Positions 21,869-32,892 of a stretch of DNA of 64,000 bases are shown here, piece after piece. This DNA is from Pseudomonas silesiensis. Lineage in GTDB: Bacteria; Pseudomonadota; Gammaproteobacteria; Pseudomonadales; Pseudomonadaceae. Each line of letters begins with the position of its first letter. Within the stretch, counting starts at the first letter, position 1. Below the pieces are notes generated by a model that saw only the letters and a list, made by a program, of their open reading frames with translations, was not told the DNA's origin and made no database searches. A program made the position numbers and the translations under genes. The stretch spans positions 6,167,501 through 6,231,500 of the forward strand of contig NZ_CP014870.1 of NCBI RefSeq assembly GCF_001661075.1, read 5' to 3'.

Positions 21869-23116
21869 TTAGCTCAGGCGCAGGCGACTGGCGCCCACCA
21901 GCCAGTTGTAAATCAGATACAGCACCACGGTCGCCAACAGCAGCAGCCCACCGAGCGCGGTTGCCATGCCCCAGTTGATGCTGGTGTTGGTGTAGAAGGC
22001 GACGAAGTAACTGACCATCTGGTCGTTGGGACTGCCCAGCAAGGCCGGGGTGATGTAGTAGCCGATGGCGAGGATGAACACCAACAGGCAACCGGCGCCG
22101 ACACCGGCATAGGTCTGCGGGAAGTACACCCGCCAGAAGCTGGCGAACGGGTGGCAACCCAGGGAAATCGCGGCGCGCATATAAGTCGGCGAGATGCCTT
22201 TCATTACGCTGTAGATCGGCAGGATCATGAACGGCAGCAGGATGTGCACCATCGAGATGTAGACCCCGGTACGGTTGAACACCAGTTCCAGCGGCTTATC
22301 GATGATGCCCATGGCCATCAGGCCGCTGTTGATCAGGCCACCCGATTGCAGCAGCACGATCCACGCGGCGACCCGCACCAGAATCGAGGTCCAGAACGGC
22401 AGCAGGACCAGAATCATCAGCAGGTTGCTTTGCCGCGATGGCAGGTTCGCCAGCAGATAGGCCAATGGATAAGCCAGCACCAGGCAGATCACGGTGATGA
22501 TCAGGCCCATCCAGAAGGTCCGGGCGAAGATATCGAGATAGATGGCCTGGTCGGGCGTGGCGGGGGCGATTTCGCCGAGGTCGTCGATCCGGTGGTCCAC
22601 CGCCGCCAGCAGGTAGTACGGCGTAATGCTGCTGGTGTTGCGGCGTACGGCTTGCCAGTAGGCCGGGTCGCCCCAGCGCTCGTCGAGATTTTCCAGCGCT
22701 TCTTTATAAGAGGCCGGTTCGGTGGCGAACGGCAAGGCGCGTGCGGTTTTGGTCAGCAGGCTGCGGTAGCCGGCCAACTCCATGTTCAAGCGCTTGGACA
22801 GGTCGCCCAAGGTCTGATTCTTGCGGGCTTCGGCCAGGTCTTCGCTAGCTGCCTTGTAAACCGGTTCAGCGGGCAGGCCGCGGCCGTCCCAACTGGCGAT
22901 GGCCGCCACGGTGCGCGGCATGCCGCCGACCACTTCCGGGTTACCGACGCTTTTGTAGAGCAGCGCCACGATCGGCACCAGGAACACCAGCAGCAGAAAC
23001 AGCACCAGCGGCGCGATCAAGGCTTGGGCCTTCCAGCGATTGATCCGCTCGGCATGCTTGAGCCGCTGCTTCAAGGTGGGGTCTGTGCCCGCGTTCAGGG
23101 GAATGGCGGTGGCCAT
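21869..23116 (-). CDS. ABC transporter permease (spermidine/putrescine type, AgtC-like)
   Basis: 415-residue permease of the PotB/PotH family, longer than usual (about 280-300). After the first helix (about 36-58) there is a periplasmic insertion of about 140 residues before the remaining helices, a feature of one Pseudomonas subgroup. The EAA loop is MRAAISLGCHPFASFWRVYFP. The start MATAIPLNAG (23116) replaces a longer frame with an unlikely N-terminus. Confidence 0.87.
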   Translation of the reverse strand: MATAIPLNAGTDPTLKQRLKHAERINRWKAQALIAPLVLFLLLVFLVPIVALLYKSVGNPEVVGGMPRTVAAIASWDGRGLPAEPVYKAASEDLAEARKNQTLGDLSKRLNMELAGYRSLLTKTARALPFATEPASYKEALENLDERWGDPAYWQAVRRNTSSITPYYLLAAVDHRIDDLGEIAPATPDQAIYLDIFARTFWMGLIITVICLVLAYPLAYLLANLPSRQSNLLMILVLLPFWTSILVRVAAWIVLLQSGGLINSGLMAMGIIDKPLELVFNRTGVYISMVHILLPFMILPIYSVMKGISPTYMRAAISLGCHPFASFWRVYFPQTYAGVGAGCLLVFILAIGYYITPALLGSPNDQMVSYFVAFYTNTSINWGMATALGGLLLLATVVLYLIYNWLVGASRLRLS

Positions 23117-23205
23117 GGCGTACTCCGGAAATCTTTGATCGTTACAGAGGCAGGCACTCCACATCCGGGAGGCCACCTCTGTTCTTGTTAGCTACGCATC
23201 ACCCC

Positions 23206-23297
23206 TGTAGGAGCGAGGCTTGCCCGCGAAGGCGGTGTGTCAGTCAACATTGATGTTGAATGTTCTGACGTCTTCGCGGGCAAGCCTCGCTCCTACA
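23206..23297. repeat. REP pair between the permease and binding-protein genes
   Basis: TGTAGGAGCGAGGCTTGCCC and its complement, ending TCCTACA at 23297, form a near-perfect inverted pair inside the transporter operon. This position could separate high expression of the binding protein from the permeases. Confidence 0.8.
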
Positions 23298-23323
23298 AGA
23301 GTGGATAAGCCCACGGGGTGGTC

Positions 23324-24367
23324 TTATTTTGCGGCCCAGGAATTGAAGCGCTGCTCCAGTTGCTCACCGTTGTCAGCCCAGAAGCTGACGTCGATCTGCA
23401 CCTGGTTGGCGATGTTTTCCGGGGTGGTCGGCATGTCCTTCAGGATATCCTTGGCCAGCAGCGGGACGGCTTGAACGTTGGCCGGTCCGTAAGCGATGTT
23501 TTCCGAATAGGTTTTCTGCTGTTGCGGCTGCACCGAGAACGCGATGAATTTCTTCGCCGCCTCAGCACGTGCCTTGTCCAGACCTTTTGGAATGGCCCAT
23601 GCGTCGAAGTCGTAGATACCGCCGTTCCACACCACTTTCAGGTTGCTTTCTTTCTGCACGGCAGCGATCCGGCCGTTGTAGGCCGAGCTCATGACCACGT
23701 CACCGGAAGCGAGGTATTGCGGCGGTTGTGCACCGGCTTCCCACCACTGGATGCTTGGCTTGAGCTCATCGAGCTTTTTGAACGCGCGATCCTGGCCATC
23801 CTTGCCGGCCAGCACTTTGTAGACGTCTTTCGGCGCAACGCCGTCCGCCATCAGCGCGAACTCCAGGGTGTACTTGGCGCCCTTGCGCAGGCCGCGCTTG
23901 CCCGGAAATTTCTTGGTGTCCCAGAAATCCACCCAGCTGGTTGGCGCGGTTTTCAGCTTGTCGGCGTTGTAGGCCAGCACAGTCGACCACACGAAGAAGC
24001 CCACGCCGCACGGCTGGATAGCGCCTTTGACGTAGTCTTCATTCTTGCCGAACAGCGCGGGATCGAGTTGCTCGAACATGTCTTCGTCGCAACCACGGGA
24101 CAATTCCGGCGATTCAACTTCCACCAGGTCCCAGGACACGCTCTTGGTGTCGACCATGGCCTTGACCTTGGCCATCTCGCCGTTGTACTCGCCCGCCACG
24201 ATCTTGCCGTTGCCTGCCGCTTCCCACGGTGCGTAGAAGGCTTTGACCTGAGCCGCCTTGTTCGCCCCGCCAAAGGACACCACGGTCAGGTCCGGGCCCG
24301 CCGCCATCGCGTGTGTCGCACCGATCATGCCCATGACCAAAGCGGTGAATTTCAGGGATCTCAACAT
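23324..24367 (-). CDS. Periplasmic substrate-binding protein of the ABC importer (AgtB-like)
   Basis: 347 residues: signal peptide (MLRSLKFTALVMGMIGATHA), then a PotD/PotF-like type II binding protein (PDLTVVSFGGANKAAQ). It captures the amino-acid or polyamine-like ligand for the neighbouring permeases. It sits between the ATPase and permease genes, followed by a REP pair. Confidence 0.88.
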   Translation of the reverse strand: MLRSLKFTALVMGMIGATHAMAAGPDLTVVSFGGANKAAQVKAFYAPWEAAGNGKIVAGEYNGEMAKVKAMVDTKSVSWDLVEVESPELSRGCDEDMFEQLDPALFGKNEDYVKGAIQPCGVGFFVWSTVLAYNADKLKTAPTSWVDFWDTKKFPGKRGLRKGAKYTLEFALMADGVAPKDVYKVLAGKDGQDRAFKKLDELKPSIQWWEAGAQPPQYLASGDVVMSSAYNGRIAAVQKESNLKVVWNGGIYDFDAWAIPKGLDKARAEAAKKFIAFSVQPQQQKTYSENIAYGPANVQAVPLLAKDILKDMPTTPENIANQVQIDVSFWADNGEQLEQRFNSWAAK

Positions 24368-24416
24368 TTATTGTTCTCTCCACGTGCAGGGTTGGTGTTG
24401 TTGAAGCAGGGGGCGA

Positions 24417-25541
24417 TCAATGCGCCTCTAGAAGCGGGTCGAGCGCGCGAACGTGTTCGACCTGCCAGCCAAGCGGTACCACGTCGCCAACCGCCAGCTC
24501 GGGATCAAGCTCGGCAATCGGTTGTTTCACGAAGAAGTCGGTCTTGCCGCAGACTTCCAGGCGAACCCGCACGTGGTCGCCCAAATAGATGAATTCCGCC
24601 ACCCTTCCCGAGAAGCGATTGACGCAAGCTTCGCTCGAACCATTGAGGCTCACGCGTTCCGGGCGAATCGACAGCGTGACGGGCTCGCCGGTCTTGCCGA
24701 CATTGACCGCCAGGGCTTCCACCTTTTCACCACGACCGAGCTCGACGACGCAGCGGTCGCCGGTGTGGCTGTGCAAGCGACCATTGAGACGGTTGTTCTC
24801 GCCGATGAAGTTGGCGACGAAGGTGTTTTTCGGTTCTTCATAAAGGGAGCGCGGCGGCGCGATCTGCTGGATTTCGCCTTGGTGGAACACCGCCACACGG
24901 TCGGACATGGTCAGGGCTTCACCCTGGTCGTGGGTCACGTAGACCACCGTCACGCCGAGGCGCTGGTGCAGGTGTTTGATTTCCATCTGCATGTGTTCGC
25001 GCAGTTGTTTGTCCAGCGCGCCGAGGGGTTCGTCCATCAGCACCAGTTGCGGCTCGAACACCAAGGCACGGGCCAGGGCCACACGCTGTTGCTGACCACC
25101 GGACAGTTGCGCCGGATAACGCTGGGCGAACATGTCGAGCTGAACCATGCTCAAGACCCGTTTGACCCGGTCGCTGACGTCACTCTTGTTCAAGCCGCGA
25201 ACGGTGAGCGGGAACGCCAGGTTCTCGGCAACCGTCATGTGTGGGAACAACGCATAGTTCTGGAAGACCATGCCGATGTCGCGCTTGTGCGGCGGCACGT
25301 TGTTGATGGAACGCCCGGCGAGGAGGATTTCACCTGCCGTCGGTGTTTCGAAACCGGCGAGCATCATCAGGCTGGTGGTCTTACCGGAGCCGGACGGCCC
25401 GAGCAAGGTGAGGAATTCGCCTTTGCGAATGTCCAGGTTGAGGTCTTTGACGATCAGGTTCTCGCCGTCGTAGCTCTTTTGCACTCCACGAAAGCTGACC
25501 AGAATGTCGCTGGCCCCTGCGCTTGAATCGACCTGGCTCAT
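24417..25541 (-). CDS. ABC transporter ATP-binding protein (PotA type, AgtA-like)
   Basis: 374-residue ATPase with Walker A GPSGSGKTT, signature LSGGQQQRVALARAL, Walker B LVLMDEPLGALD, H-loop VTHDQGEA and a C-terminal TOBE domain (about 285-365). The ATG at 25541 fits the AAAGG upstream better than the GTG two codons before. First gene of the importer, downstream of the response regulator gene on the same strand. Confidence 0.92.
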   Translation of the reverse strand: MSQVDSSAGASDILVSFRGVQKSYDGENLIVKDLNLDIRKGEFLTLLGPSGSGKTTSLMMLAGFETPTAGEILLAGRSINNVPPHKRDIGMVFQNYALFPHMTVAENLAFPLTVRGLNKSDVSDRVKRVLSMVQLDMFAQRYPAQLSGGQQQRVALARALVFEPQLVLMDEPLGALDKQLREHMQMEIKHLHQRLGVTVVYVTHDQGEALTMSDRVAVFHQGEIQQIAPPRSLYEEPKNTFVANFIGENNRLNGRLHSHTGDRCVVELGRGEKVEALAVNVGKTGEPVTLSIRPERVSLNGSSEACVNRFSGRVAEFIYLGDHVRVRLEVCGKTDFFVKQPIAELDPELAVGDVVPLGWQVEHVRALDPLLEAH

Positions 25542-25774
25542 ACCCACACCTTTGTTGTTGATGACTACTGTGGACTAAGCCTAGTGGACGCTGGTGGCCA
25601 CGCAAATCGGGGCGCAGGAGAGAATGGCCTCAGCCGGATGGAAGGTTGGGGGTAGGGATTGCCCTACAAGGATGGCGGAGATGGATAGGGGCAGTGGCGA
25701 GTTTCAAGCTGCAAGCCACAAGAACGGGCAGAAACGGCTTTGCAGGATGTCGTAAATGGGCATGCGACCACTAT

Positions 25775-25870
25775 CCCTGTGGGAGCGAGCTTGCTCGCGA
25801 TTGCGGTCTGACATTCAACATTGATGTCGACTGATAGTCCGCTATCGCGAGCAAGCTCGCTCCCACAGGG
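25775..25870. repeat. REP pair between the ABC ATPase and response-regulator genes
   Basis: CCCTGTGGGAGCGAGCTTGC and its exact complement, ending at 25870, face each other around an AT-richer loop. This occupies a large part of the 343-base gap 25542-25884. The remainder (about 25550-25770) shows no gene and probably contains the importer promoter. Confidence 0.85.
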
Positions 25871-25884
25871 GACAGTGGTGTTTT

Positions 25885-26514
25885 TTAGAGGAGCTTGTGC
25901 TCCATCGCGTACTTCACCAGCTCCGCCAACGAGGTGATGTTGAGTTTCTGCATCAGTCGCGCCTTGTGGGTGCTGATGGTCTTGCTGCTCAAGGCCAGTT
26001 GCTGGGCAATGTCGTTGACGTTGGCGCCTTGTGCCAGGCGTTCGAACACCGAGAACTCTCGCTCGGACAGCAACGAATGCAACGGCCGCGAATCGGTAAG
26101 CCCGACTTCGAAGACCATGCGATCGGCCAGGTCCGGATCAATATACCGCCCCCCCGCCGCGACTTTGCGGATCGCGGTCAGGAGCAGCGCAGGATCGCTG
26201 TCCTTGGTGGCGTAACCGGCAGCACCGACCTTCAACGCACGGGCGGCCATTTGTGCTTCGTCGTGCATCGACAACACCAGAATCGCCGGCGGATTGTTCA
26301 ACGCGCGAATCCGCGGAATGGCTTCCAGGCCATTGACCCCAGGCATGGAGATATCCAGCAACACCACTTCGCAGGGAACATGACGCAAGGTTTCGAGCAA
26401 CTGCTCGCCATTGCTCGCCTCCCCTACCACCAGAAGATCCTTGGCCAGGCCGATCAACTGCTTGATGCCTTCGCGGACAATGGTGTGGTCTTCGGCTACC
26501 AGTACACGGATCAT
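25885..26514 (-). CDS. LuxR/NarL-type response regulator (AgtR-like)
   Basis: 209 residues: receiver domain (about 3-118, phosphoacceptor D54 in VVLLDISMPG) and C-terminal LuxR helix-turn-helix (LAQGANVNDIAQQLALSSKT, about 155-185). The ATG at 26514 has GGAGAA at good spacing. It lies between the sensor kinase and the ABC importer, all on the minus strand, so it probably activates the importer. It corresponds in position to agtR of P. aeruginosa. Confidence 0.9.
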   Translation of the reverse strand: MIRVLVAEDHTIVREGIKQLIGLAKDLLVVGEASNGEQLLETLRHVPCEVVLLDISMPGVNGLEAIPRIRALNNPPAILVLSMHDEAQMAARALKVGAAGYATKDSDPALLLTAIRKVAAGGRYIDPDLADRMVFEVGLTDSRPLHSLLSEREFSVFERLAQGANVNDIAQQLALSSKTISTHKARLMQKLNITSLAELVKYAMEHKLL

Positions 26515-26539
26515 GTTCTTCTCCAGATTCAAGATCTAT

Positions 26540-26653
26540 CGTCGGAACGCCGCCCGGAGCCGGCTCGCTCCCACAGGGGACTTCGGTATTCCAGAGATTT
26601 GTGCACTTGCACGAACCCCTGTGGGAGCGAGACCAGCTTGCCGGCGAAGGCGT
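26540..26653. repeat. REP pair between sensor kinase and response-regulator genes
   Basis: GTCGGAACGCCGCCCGGAGC followed by a GCTCGCTCCCACAGGGG arm, then the inverted CCCCTGTGGGAGCGAGAC arm. It lies in the gap separating the kinase from its regulator. Confidence 0.75.
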
Positions 26654-26675
26654 CAGTACAGACGCCACAAATACC

Positions 26676-29072
26676 TCAGGCTTCACCCACCGGCACACGC
26701 ACACTCAAGGTCGTGCCTTCCCCCGGTTCACTCTCAAGCAACAACTCACCGCCCATGATCAACACCCGCTCGCGCATGCCCACCACACCAAAGGATGTCG
26801 CCCTGCCGGTGGATGGGACAAATCCTACGCCATCGTCACTGACCGTCAGGCACAACTCGTCGCCCTCCAGCGCCAATGTCAATTCAACAGTATGCGCCTG
26901 GGCATGGCGCATGACATTGGTCAGTGCCTCCTGAAGGATCCGGAACAAACCAATCGCCTTGGCATCACTGAGCACTGGCAGATTGTCCGGCACCTGCACC
27001 AGACACGGAATCTGTGTACGTGCCTCGAAGCGGCGGGCCTGCCATTCGATGGCCGAGGCAATCCCGGCATCGAGAATCGGTGGGCGCAGCGCCGTCGCCA
27101 CATCACGCACCAGCTGGAACAGCTGAGCGATCAAGCGCTTCATGCTGTTCAAGCGTTCGTGCAGACCGGGATCGAGCTGGGCGTAGGCCAATTCGCACAT
27201 GGAGGTTTCCAGCTTCAATACGGTCAACATCTGACCCAGTTCGTCATGAACTTCCCGGGCGATGCGGGCTTTTTCCTCCTCCCGCACACTCTCCAGGTGG
27301 GCGGACAACTCGCGCAATTGCCCCCGGGAGCTGGCCAGTTCCAGCTCGATACGTTTGCTCTCGCTGATGTCCCAGACAATGCCGTCCCAGACGTAGGCAC
27401 CGTCTTCGAGCCGGCGGGTAATGGCCTTGATCTCGGCCCAGCGCTGCTCGCCTGAACGGGTGAGAATCCGCCCCTGCCACGACCAGTCGCTGTCGGTGTC
27501 CAGCGCACGGTCCTGAGTCAGGTGATAGCTGGCCTTGTCGTCAGGATGCACCAGACTGCGCAGGCCTTTGTCACGATGAGCCAGGGTGGCAGGCGAGTAA
27601 CCCACCAGGCTCTCGCTGCCTTCACTGATGTAGGCAAAGTCGATCTGCCCGGTGACCGGCGCACGCTCCAGGCGGAAGACCAGTCCCGGAACATTGGCGG
27701 CGATCCCTTGCAGTCGCGCTTCGCTTTCTTGCAGCGCAGCCAGGGCACGGCGGCGTTCGGTGACATCGTTGAGGTAAACCACCAGGTATTCGCCGTCGCG
27801 GAAACGCAGGAAACTCAATGAAACATCCGCTGGCAGAACGCTGCCATCGGCGCGCACACAATTGGTTTCGAAACTTTGCGGGCCTTCCTCGCTGGCCCTG
27901 GCGCGTTTCCACAGGTTCAGCCAACGGTCCATGTGCAGACTCGGCTCAAAGTCGATCAACGGTCTGTCGATGATCCCGCCCGCCGGATAGCCCAACATGG
28001 TTTCTGCCGCGCGGTTGGCGTAACGCACATGGCTGTCCCAGTTGACCCAGAGAATGCCGACGGTGCTCTGGTCGATGGAAAACTGAGTCAGGCGCAAGGC
28101 TTCTTCGCTGGCGGCGCGCAGGGCAATGTCTTCCCGCGCGGCCAATAACCTTTGCTCCAGGCTGTGCTGCTGCCGACGCTGCCAAAAGACGATAGCCATG
28201 CTGCTCAGCATCAACACTGCCAACAACAGGGAAAGGTTTTGCCAGAAACCCGGTGATTCGGTCAGCCGCGGGTACTTGGGTTGCAGCCATTGACTGTGCA
28301 ACTGCTCCAGGTCCTTGGCCGGGATCGACCGCAATGCGCTTTCGACGATACCCGCCAGCTCCGGCCAGTCCCGGCGCGTGGCCACCCGCAGCAGTTGCGG
28401 CAGGCCAATGTCACCGACCACGACCAGTGCGGCGAACTCCGGCTCGACGGACAGGCGTCCCAGCTGGGCTTCATCGACCACTGCGTAACTGGCTTGCTGA
28501 CTCGTCAACAGTTGCAGTGCCTGGCGCTCGATCGGTACGCCCTGGAGGTTCAAATGCGGGTAATTGCCGCGCAGGTAATCGGCCGTGGCGCTGGGCATGC
28601 GCACGGCGACGCGGGTCTGGCTGTCGAGTTTTTCCAGCTCCACCGTGCCGGTGCTTTTCTGGTCACTGACCACCAGTTGCGGGACCCGCATGTACGGATC
28701 GGAAAACTGCCACAGACGCAGACCGGCGGGCGTCTGGCTCAGCCCGGGAGCGATATCGATCGCACCTTCACGCGCAGCGGCTTCCAGCTGCGCAAGGTCG
28801 GGAAAGTGACGCCAGCTCAGCTCGACCTTGAGGGACTTGGCCAGCCGTTGCATCAGCTCGACGTTAACGCCCGACAAACGCTGCAAGCGGCGATCGTATT
28901 GGGCATAAGGCACCTGCAGCACCAGTCCGACCCGCAACTCGCGATGCTGGGCCAGCCATTGCTGCTGGTCCGCGGACAATGGTGTGACATGCGCTGGAGG
29001 TGCGGACGCCGCCCAACTCATCAAGGGGAACCACAAACAGCCGATAACCCAAAGGTAGCGAAAACGCATCAT
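26676..29072 (-). CDS. Sensor histidine kinase with periplasmic binding domain and PAS domains (AgtS-like)
   Basis: 798 residues. Order: signal segment (1-22); periplasmic SBP_bac_3 domain (about 40-255, starting REL-RVGLVLQVPYAQYDRRL); one membrane helix (about 270-290); two PAS domains (about 330-445 and 455-570); HisKA_3 dimerisation domain with the phosphorylated histidine in REVHDELGQ (about 605); and HATPase (N box LTNVMRHAQA, G box VSDDGVGF). It signals to the adjacent NarL-type regulator. The binding domain probably senses the ligand that the neighbouring importer takes up. Start at MMRFRYLW (29072). Confidence 0.9.
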   Translation of the reverse strand: MMRFRYLWVIGCLWFPLMSWAASAPPAHVTPLSADQQQWLAQHRELRVGLVLQVPYAQYDRRLQRLSGVNVELMQRLAKSLKVELSWRHFPDLAQLEAAAREGAIDIAPGLSQTPAGLRLWQFSDPYMRVPQLVVSDQKSTGTVELEKLDSQTRVAVRMPSATADYLRGNYPHLNLQGVPIERQALQLLTSQQASYAVVDEAQLGRLSVEPEFAALVVVGDIGLPQLLRVATRRDWPELAGIVESALRSIPAKDLEQLHSQWLQPKYPRLTESPGFWQNLSLLLAVLMLSSMAIVFWQRRQQHSLEQRLLAAREDIALRAASEEALRLTQFSIDQSTVGILWVNWDSHVRYANRAAETMLGYPAGGIIDRPLIDFEPSLHMDRWLNLWKRARASEEGPQSFETNCVRADGSVLPADVSLSFLRFRDGEYLVVYLNDVTERRRALAALQESEARLQGIAANVPGLVFRLERAPVTGQIDFAYISEGSESLVGYSPATLAHRDKGLRSLVHPDDKASYHLTQDRALDTDSDWSWQGRILTRSGEQRWAEIKAITRRLEDGAYVWDGIVWDISESKRIELELASSRGQLRELSAHLESVREEEKARIAREVHDELGQMLTVLKLETSMCELAYAQLDPGLHERLNSMKRLIAQLFQLVRDVATALRPPILDAGIASAIEWQARRFEARTQIPCLVQVPDNLPVLSDAKAIGLFRILQEALTNVMRHAQAHTVELTLALEGDELCLTVSDDGVGFVPSTGRATSFGVVGMRERVLIMGGELLLESEPGEGTTLSVRVPVGEA

Positions 29073-29145
29073 TGAAGTCCTACACACTGACAAATACTGA
29101 CCAACCCATTAGGCTGCCGGAATCACTTCTGGCCTGGATTATCCG

Positions 29146-30138
29146 ATGCTCCCTGTCTACCGTCTGGCACTGTCGGCATTGTGCCTGTCGCTTATCCTGC
29201 CTTGCGCCTTTTCCGTCGAGGCGGCCGACTCGGCTTCCAGCGCAGGGAAAACCGCGGAAGAAAAACCGCCTGAGCGCGCGCCGTTGCTTGAGCGTACCCA
29301 GGAAGATGCCACCGCCCTCGTACGACAGGTCCCGATCCAGGAGCAGCAACAACTGCAAGCCGGGACCGATACCTTTCTGGCCCTGTGGAAACCGGCCAAT
29401 ACCGCCAGCCCAAAAGGCGCGGTGATTATCGTCCCGGGCGCTGGCGAAAACGTTGACTGGCCGCAAGCAATCGCTCCATTGCGGCGCACATTGCCGGATG
29501 TCGAGTGGAGCAGCCTGAGTATCACCTTGCCGGACCCGCAAAGCGATGCCATTGCGCCACGCATTGCTGAAATGCCGCCAACGCTCAAAGCGCCCGAGAC
29601 CGGCAGCAAGGATGCCACCACCTCCGCGCCCATCGAGCAGGCCGTCAGCGGCGAAGCGGAGATCGCGGACAAGGCGGTCGTCGAGACCCGCGAGGAACAG
29701 ATCGGGGCCGACGCCGAACGAATTTTCGCCCGCATCGACGCGGCCATTGCCTACGCCGAACAGCAAAGCGCCCGCAGCATTGTCGTATTGGGTCATGGCA
29801 CGGGTGCTTACTGGGCCGCGCGTTACCTGAGTGAAAGACAGCCCCCACAGGTTGAAAAACTGGTGATGGTCGCCGCCCGCACGCCGGTTAGCGCGAAACC
29901 CGGACTGGCTGAACTTGCACCGACATTGAAGCTGCCTACAGCAGACATTTTCTATCGGGACAAGCCGGTGGATCGCAACGCGGCGCTGGAACGATTGCAG
30001 GCGAGTAAACGCTTGAAGGCTTCTGGTTTCAGCCAGGTATCGCTCAAGTCGCTGCCGGGTAACAGCAAGGCCGAGCAGGAGCAGCTGGTTCGTCGGGTTC
30101 GGGGGTGGTTGAGTGCTGAGCCTAAGGAAGTCCGATAG
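29146..30138 (+). CDS. DUF3530 family exported alpha/beta-hydrolase-like protein
   Basis: 330 residues with a signal peptide (about 1-26, ending FSVEAA). The hydrolase-like core contains GAVIIVPGAGENVDWPQ and the nucleophile-elbow-like VVLGHGTGAYWAARYL, where glycine/histidine/threonine replace the usual serine elbow. Catalysis is therefore doubtful. It is divergent from the sensor kinase gene. The family has no established function. Confidence 0.82.
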   Translation: MLPVYRLALSALCLSLILPCAFSVEAADSASSAGKTAEEKPPERAPLLERTQEDATALVRQVPIQEQQQLQAGTDTFLALWKPANTASPKGAVIIVPGAGENVDWPQAIAPLRRTLPDVEWSSLSITLPDPQSDAIAPRIAEMPPTLKAPETGSKDATTSAPIEQAVSGEAEIADKAVVETREEQIGADAERIFARIDAAIAYAEQQSARSIVVLGHGTGAYWAARYLSERQPPQVEKLVMVAARTPVSAKPGLAELAPTLKLPTADIFYRDKPVDRNAALERLQASKRLKASGFSQVSLKSLPGNSKAEQEQLVRRVRGWLSAEPKEVR

Positions 30139-30150
30139 ACCGAGTCGCCC

Positions 30151-30275
30151 CCTTCGTCGGAACGCCGCCCGGACCAAGCCCGCTCCCACATTTGATCTTC
30201 AGTGGACATAGAGTTTCTATACAACCGGGATCAAATGTGGGAGCGGGCTTGGTCCGGGCGGCGTTCCGACGAAGG
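30151..30275. repeat. Perfect 47-base inverted repeat (REP/BIME)
   Basis: The arms 30151-30197 and 30229-30275 are exact reverse complements over 47 bases, around a 31-base loop. They begin CCTTCGTCGGAACGCCGCCC. It lies between the converging DUF3530 and djlA-like genes and may also serve as a terminator. Confidence 0.9.
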
Positions 30276-30305
30276 CGGCATCAGAGACAACACAACTCTG
30301 TTGCC

Positions 30306-31073
30306 CTACCGAAAATCCCGCCGCTCACGAATCAAGGTATAGGCGTTATGCAACTCACGAGTCTTGTCCGTAGCCTCACGCACCTGCGTCGCCGTCGCCC
30401 CACTGCCGGCGATCTTGTCCGGGTGATGACGGCTGAGCAGGCGTCGATAAGCGCGCTTGATCTGCGCCGGCTCGCTGGTGGCGGATACGCCCAATAGTCG
30501 CAAAGCCTCCTGGTAAGTCACGGCACTGCTGACCAACGGACGTTTCTGCGGCTCATAGTCGGTGGCCAGCGACTGCACCTGTTGTTGCGTCCAGCCCAGC
30601 CATTTACCCCACTGTGCTACAAGCTCAAGCTCAGCGACACCGGCGCGGCCATCGGCCCAGATCATCCGCCAACAGGCGCGCAAGACGCCTTCGGCTGCAT
30701 GGGGCTGGGCACTCAAGCGACGCATATAACCGCGCAACGAGTCATGCCCCGACTTGCCGCGATTGAACGCTGCTATTGCACGGCGCTGGGCCGATTCACT
30801 CAAGTCCAGCGAGCGCATCTCCTGGCGCGCCTGCTGGATATGACCATTGACTACTTGTCCATCGCACTTGGCCAGCCGTCCCAGTAACACGAACAACAGT
30901 TCATCGTTGCGTAGCACCGGACGACCACCGAGTTTTTCTCGCACGTCTGCCCAGCTGTGCAGTTGCAGGCGCCGATCCAGCGCCTGCCCCAACAAGGCGC
31001 CGAGCATGGCCCCCGGAATGTTGGCAATGGCATAGCCCACTCCGGCTCCAATCAGAGTCCCTGGCCACAGCAT
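30306..31073 (-). CDS. DjlA-like J-domain co-chaperone
   Basis: 255 residues: a glycine-rich N-terminal membrane segment (GTLIGAGVGYAIANIPGAML), a TerB-like helical domain (about 55-160) and a C-terminal J domain with HPD (LLSRHHPDKIAG, about 218-228). DjlA proteins are inner-membrane co-chaperones stimulating DnaK. Only one base separates it from murU, suggesting cotranscription amgK-murU-djlA. Confidence 0.85.
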   Translation of the reverse strand: MLWPGTLIGAGVGYAIANIPGAMLGALLGQALDRRLQLHSWADVREKLGGRPVLRNDELLFVLLGRLAKCDGQVVNGHIQQARQEMRSLDLSESAQRRAIAAFNRGKSGHDSLRGYMRRLSAQPHAAEGVLRACWRMIWADGRAGVAELELVAQWGKWLGWTQQQVQSLATDYEPQKRPLVSSAVTYQEALRLLGVSATSEPAQIKRAYRRLLSRHHPDKIAGSGATATQVREATDKTRELHNAYTLIRERRDFR

Positions 31074-31074
31074 G

Positions 31075-32762
<1,688 letters not shown>

Positions 32763-32892
32763 TACAAGGGTCTCCGACGGCGCTAGCCGTCAAGCGGGTC
32801 ATGCTTTATTATCCAGCATCTTTTTCAGACCATCGAGAGGCGTGCGGCCCACACCGCGGGCAGATGGCACGCAGGAAGCCCGGACTAATAAG

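Noticed and set aside
20901..30275. Recurrent short repeats that could suggest a CRISPR array
   Set aside because: They are inverted pairs at scattered intergenic places, not regularly spaced direct repeats with unique spacers, and no cas genes are present.
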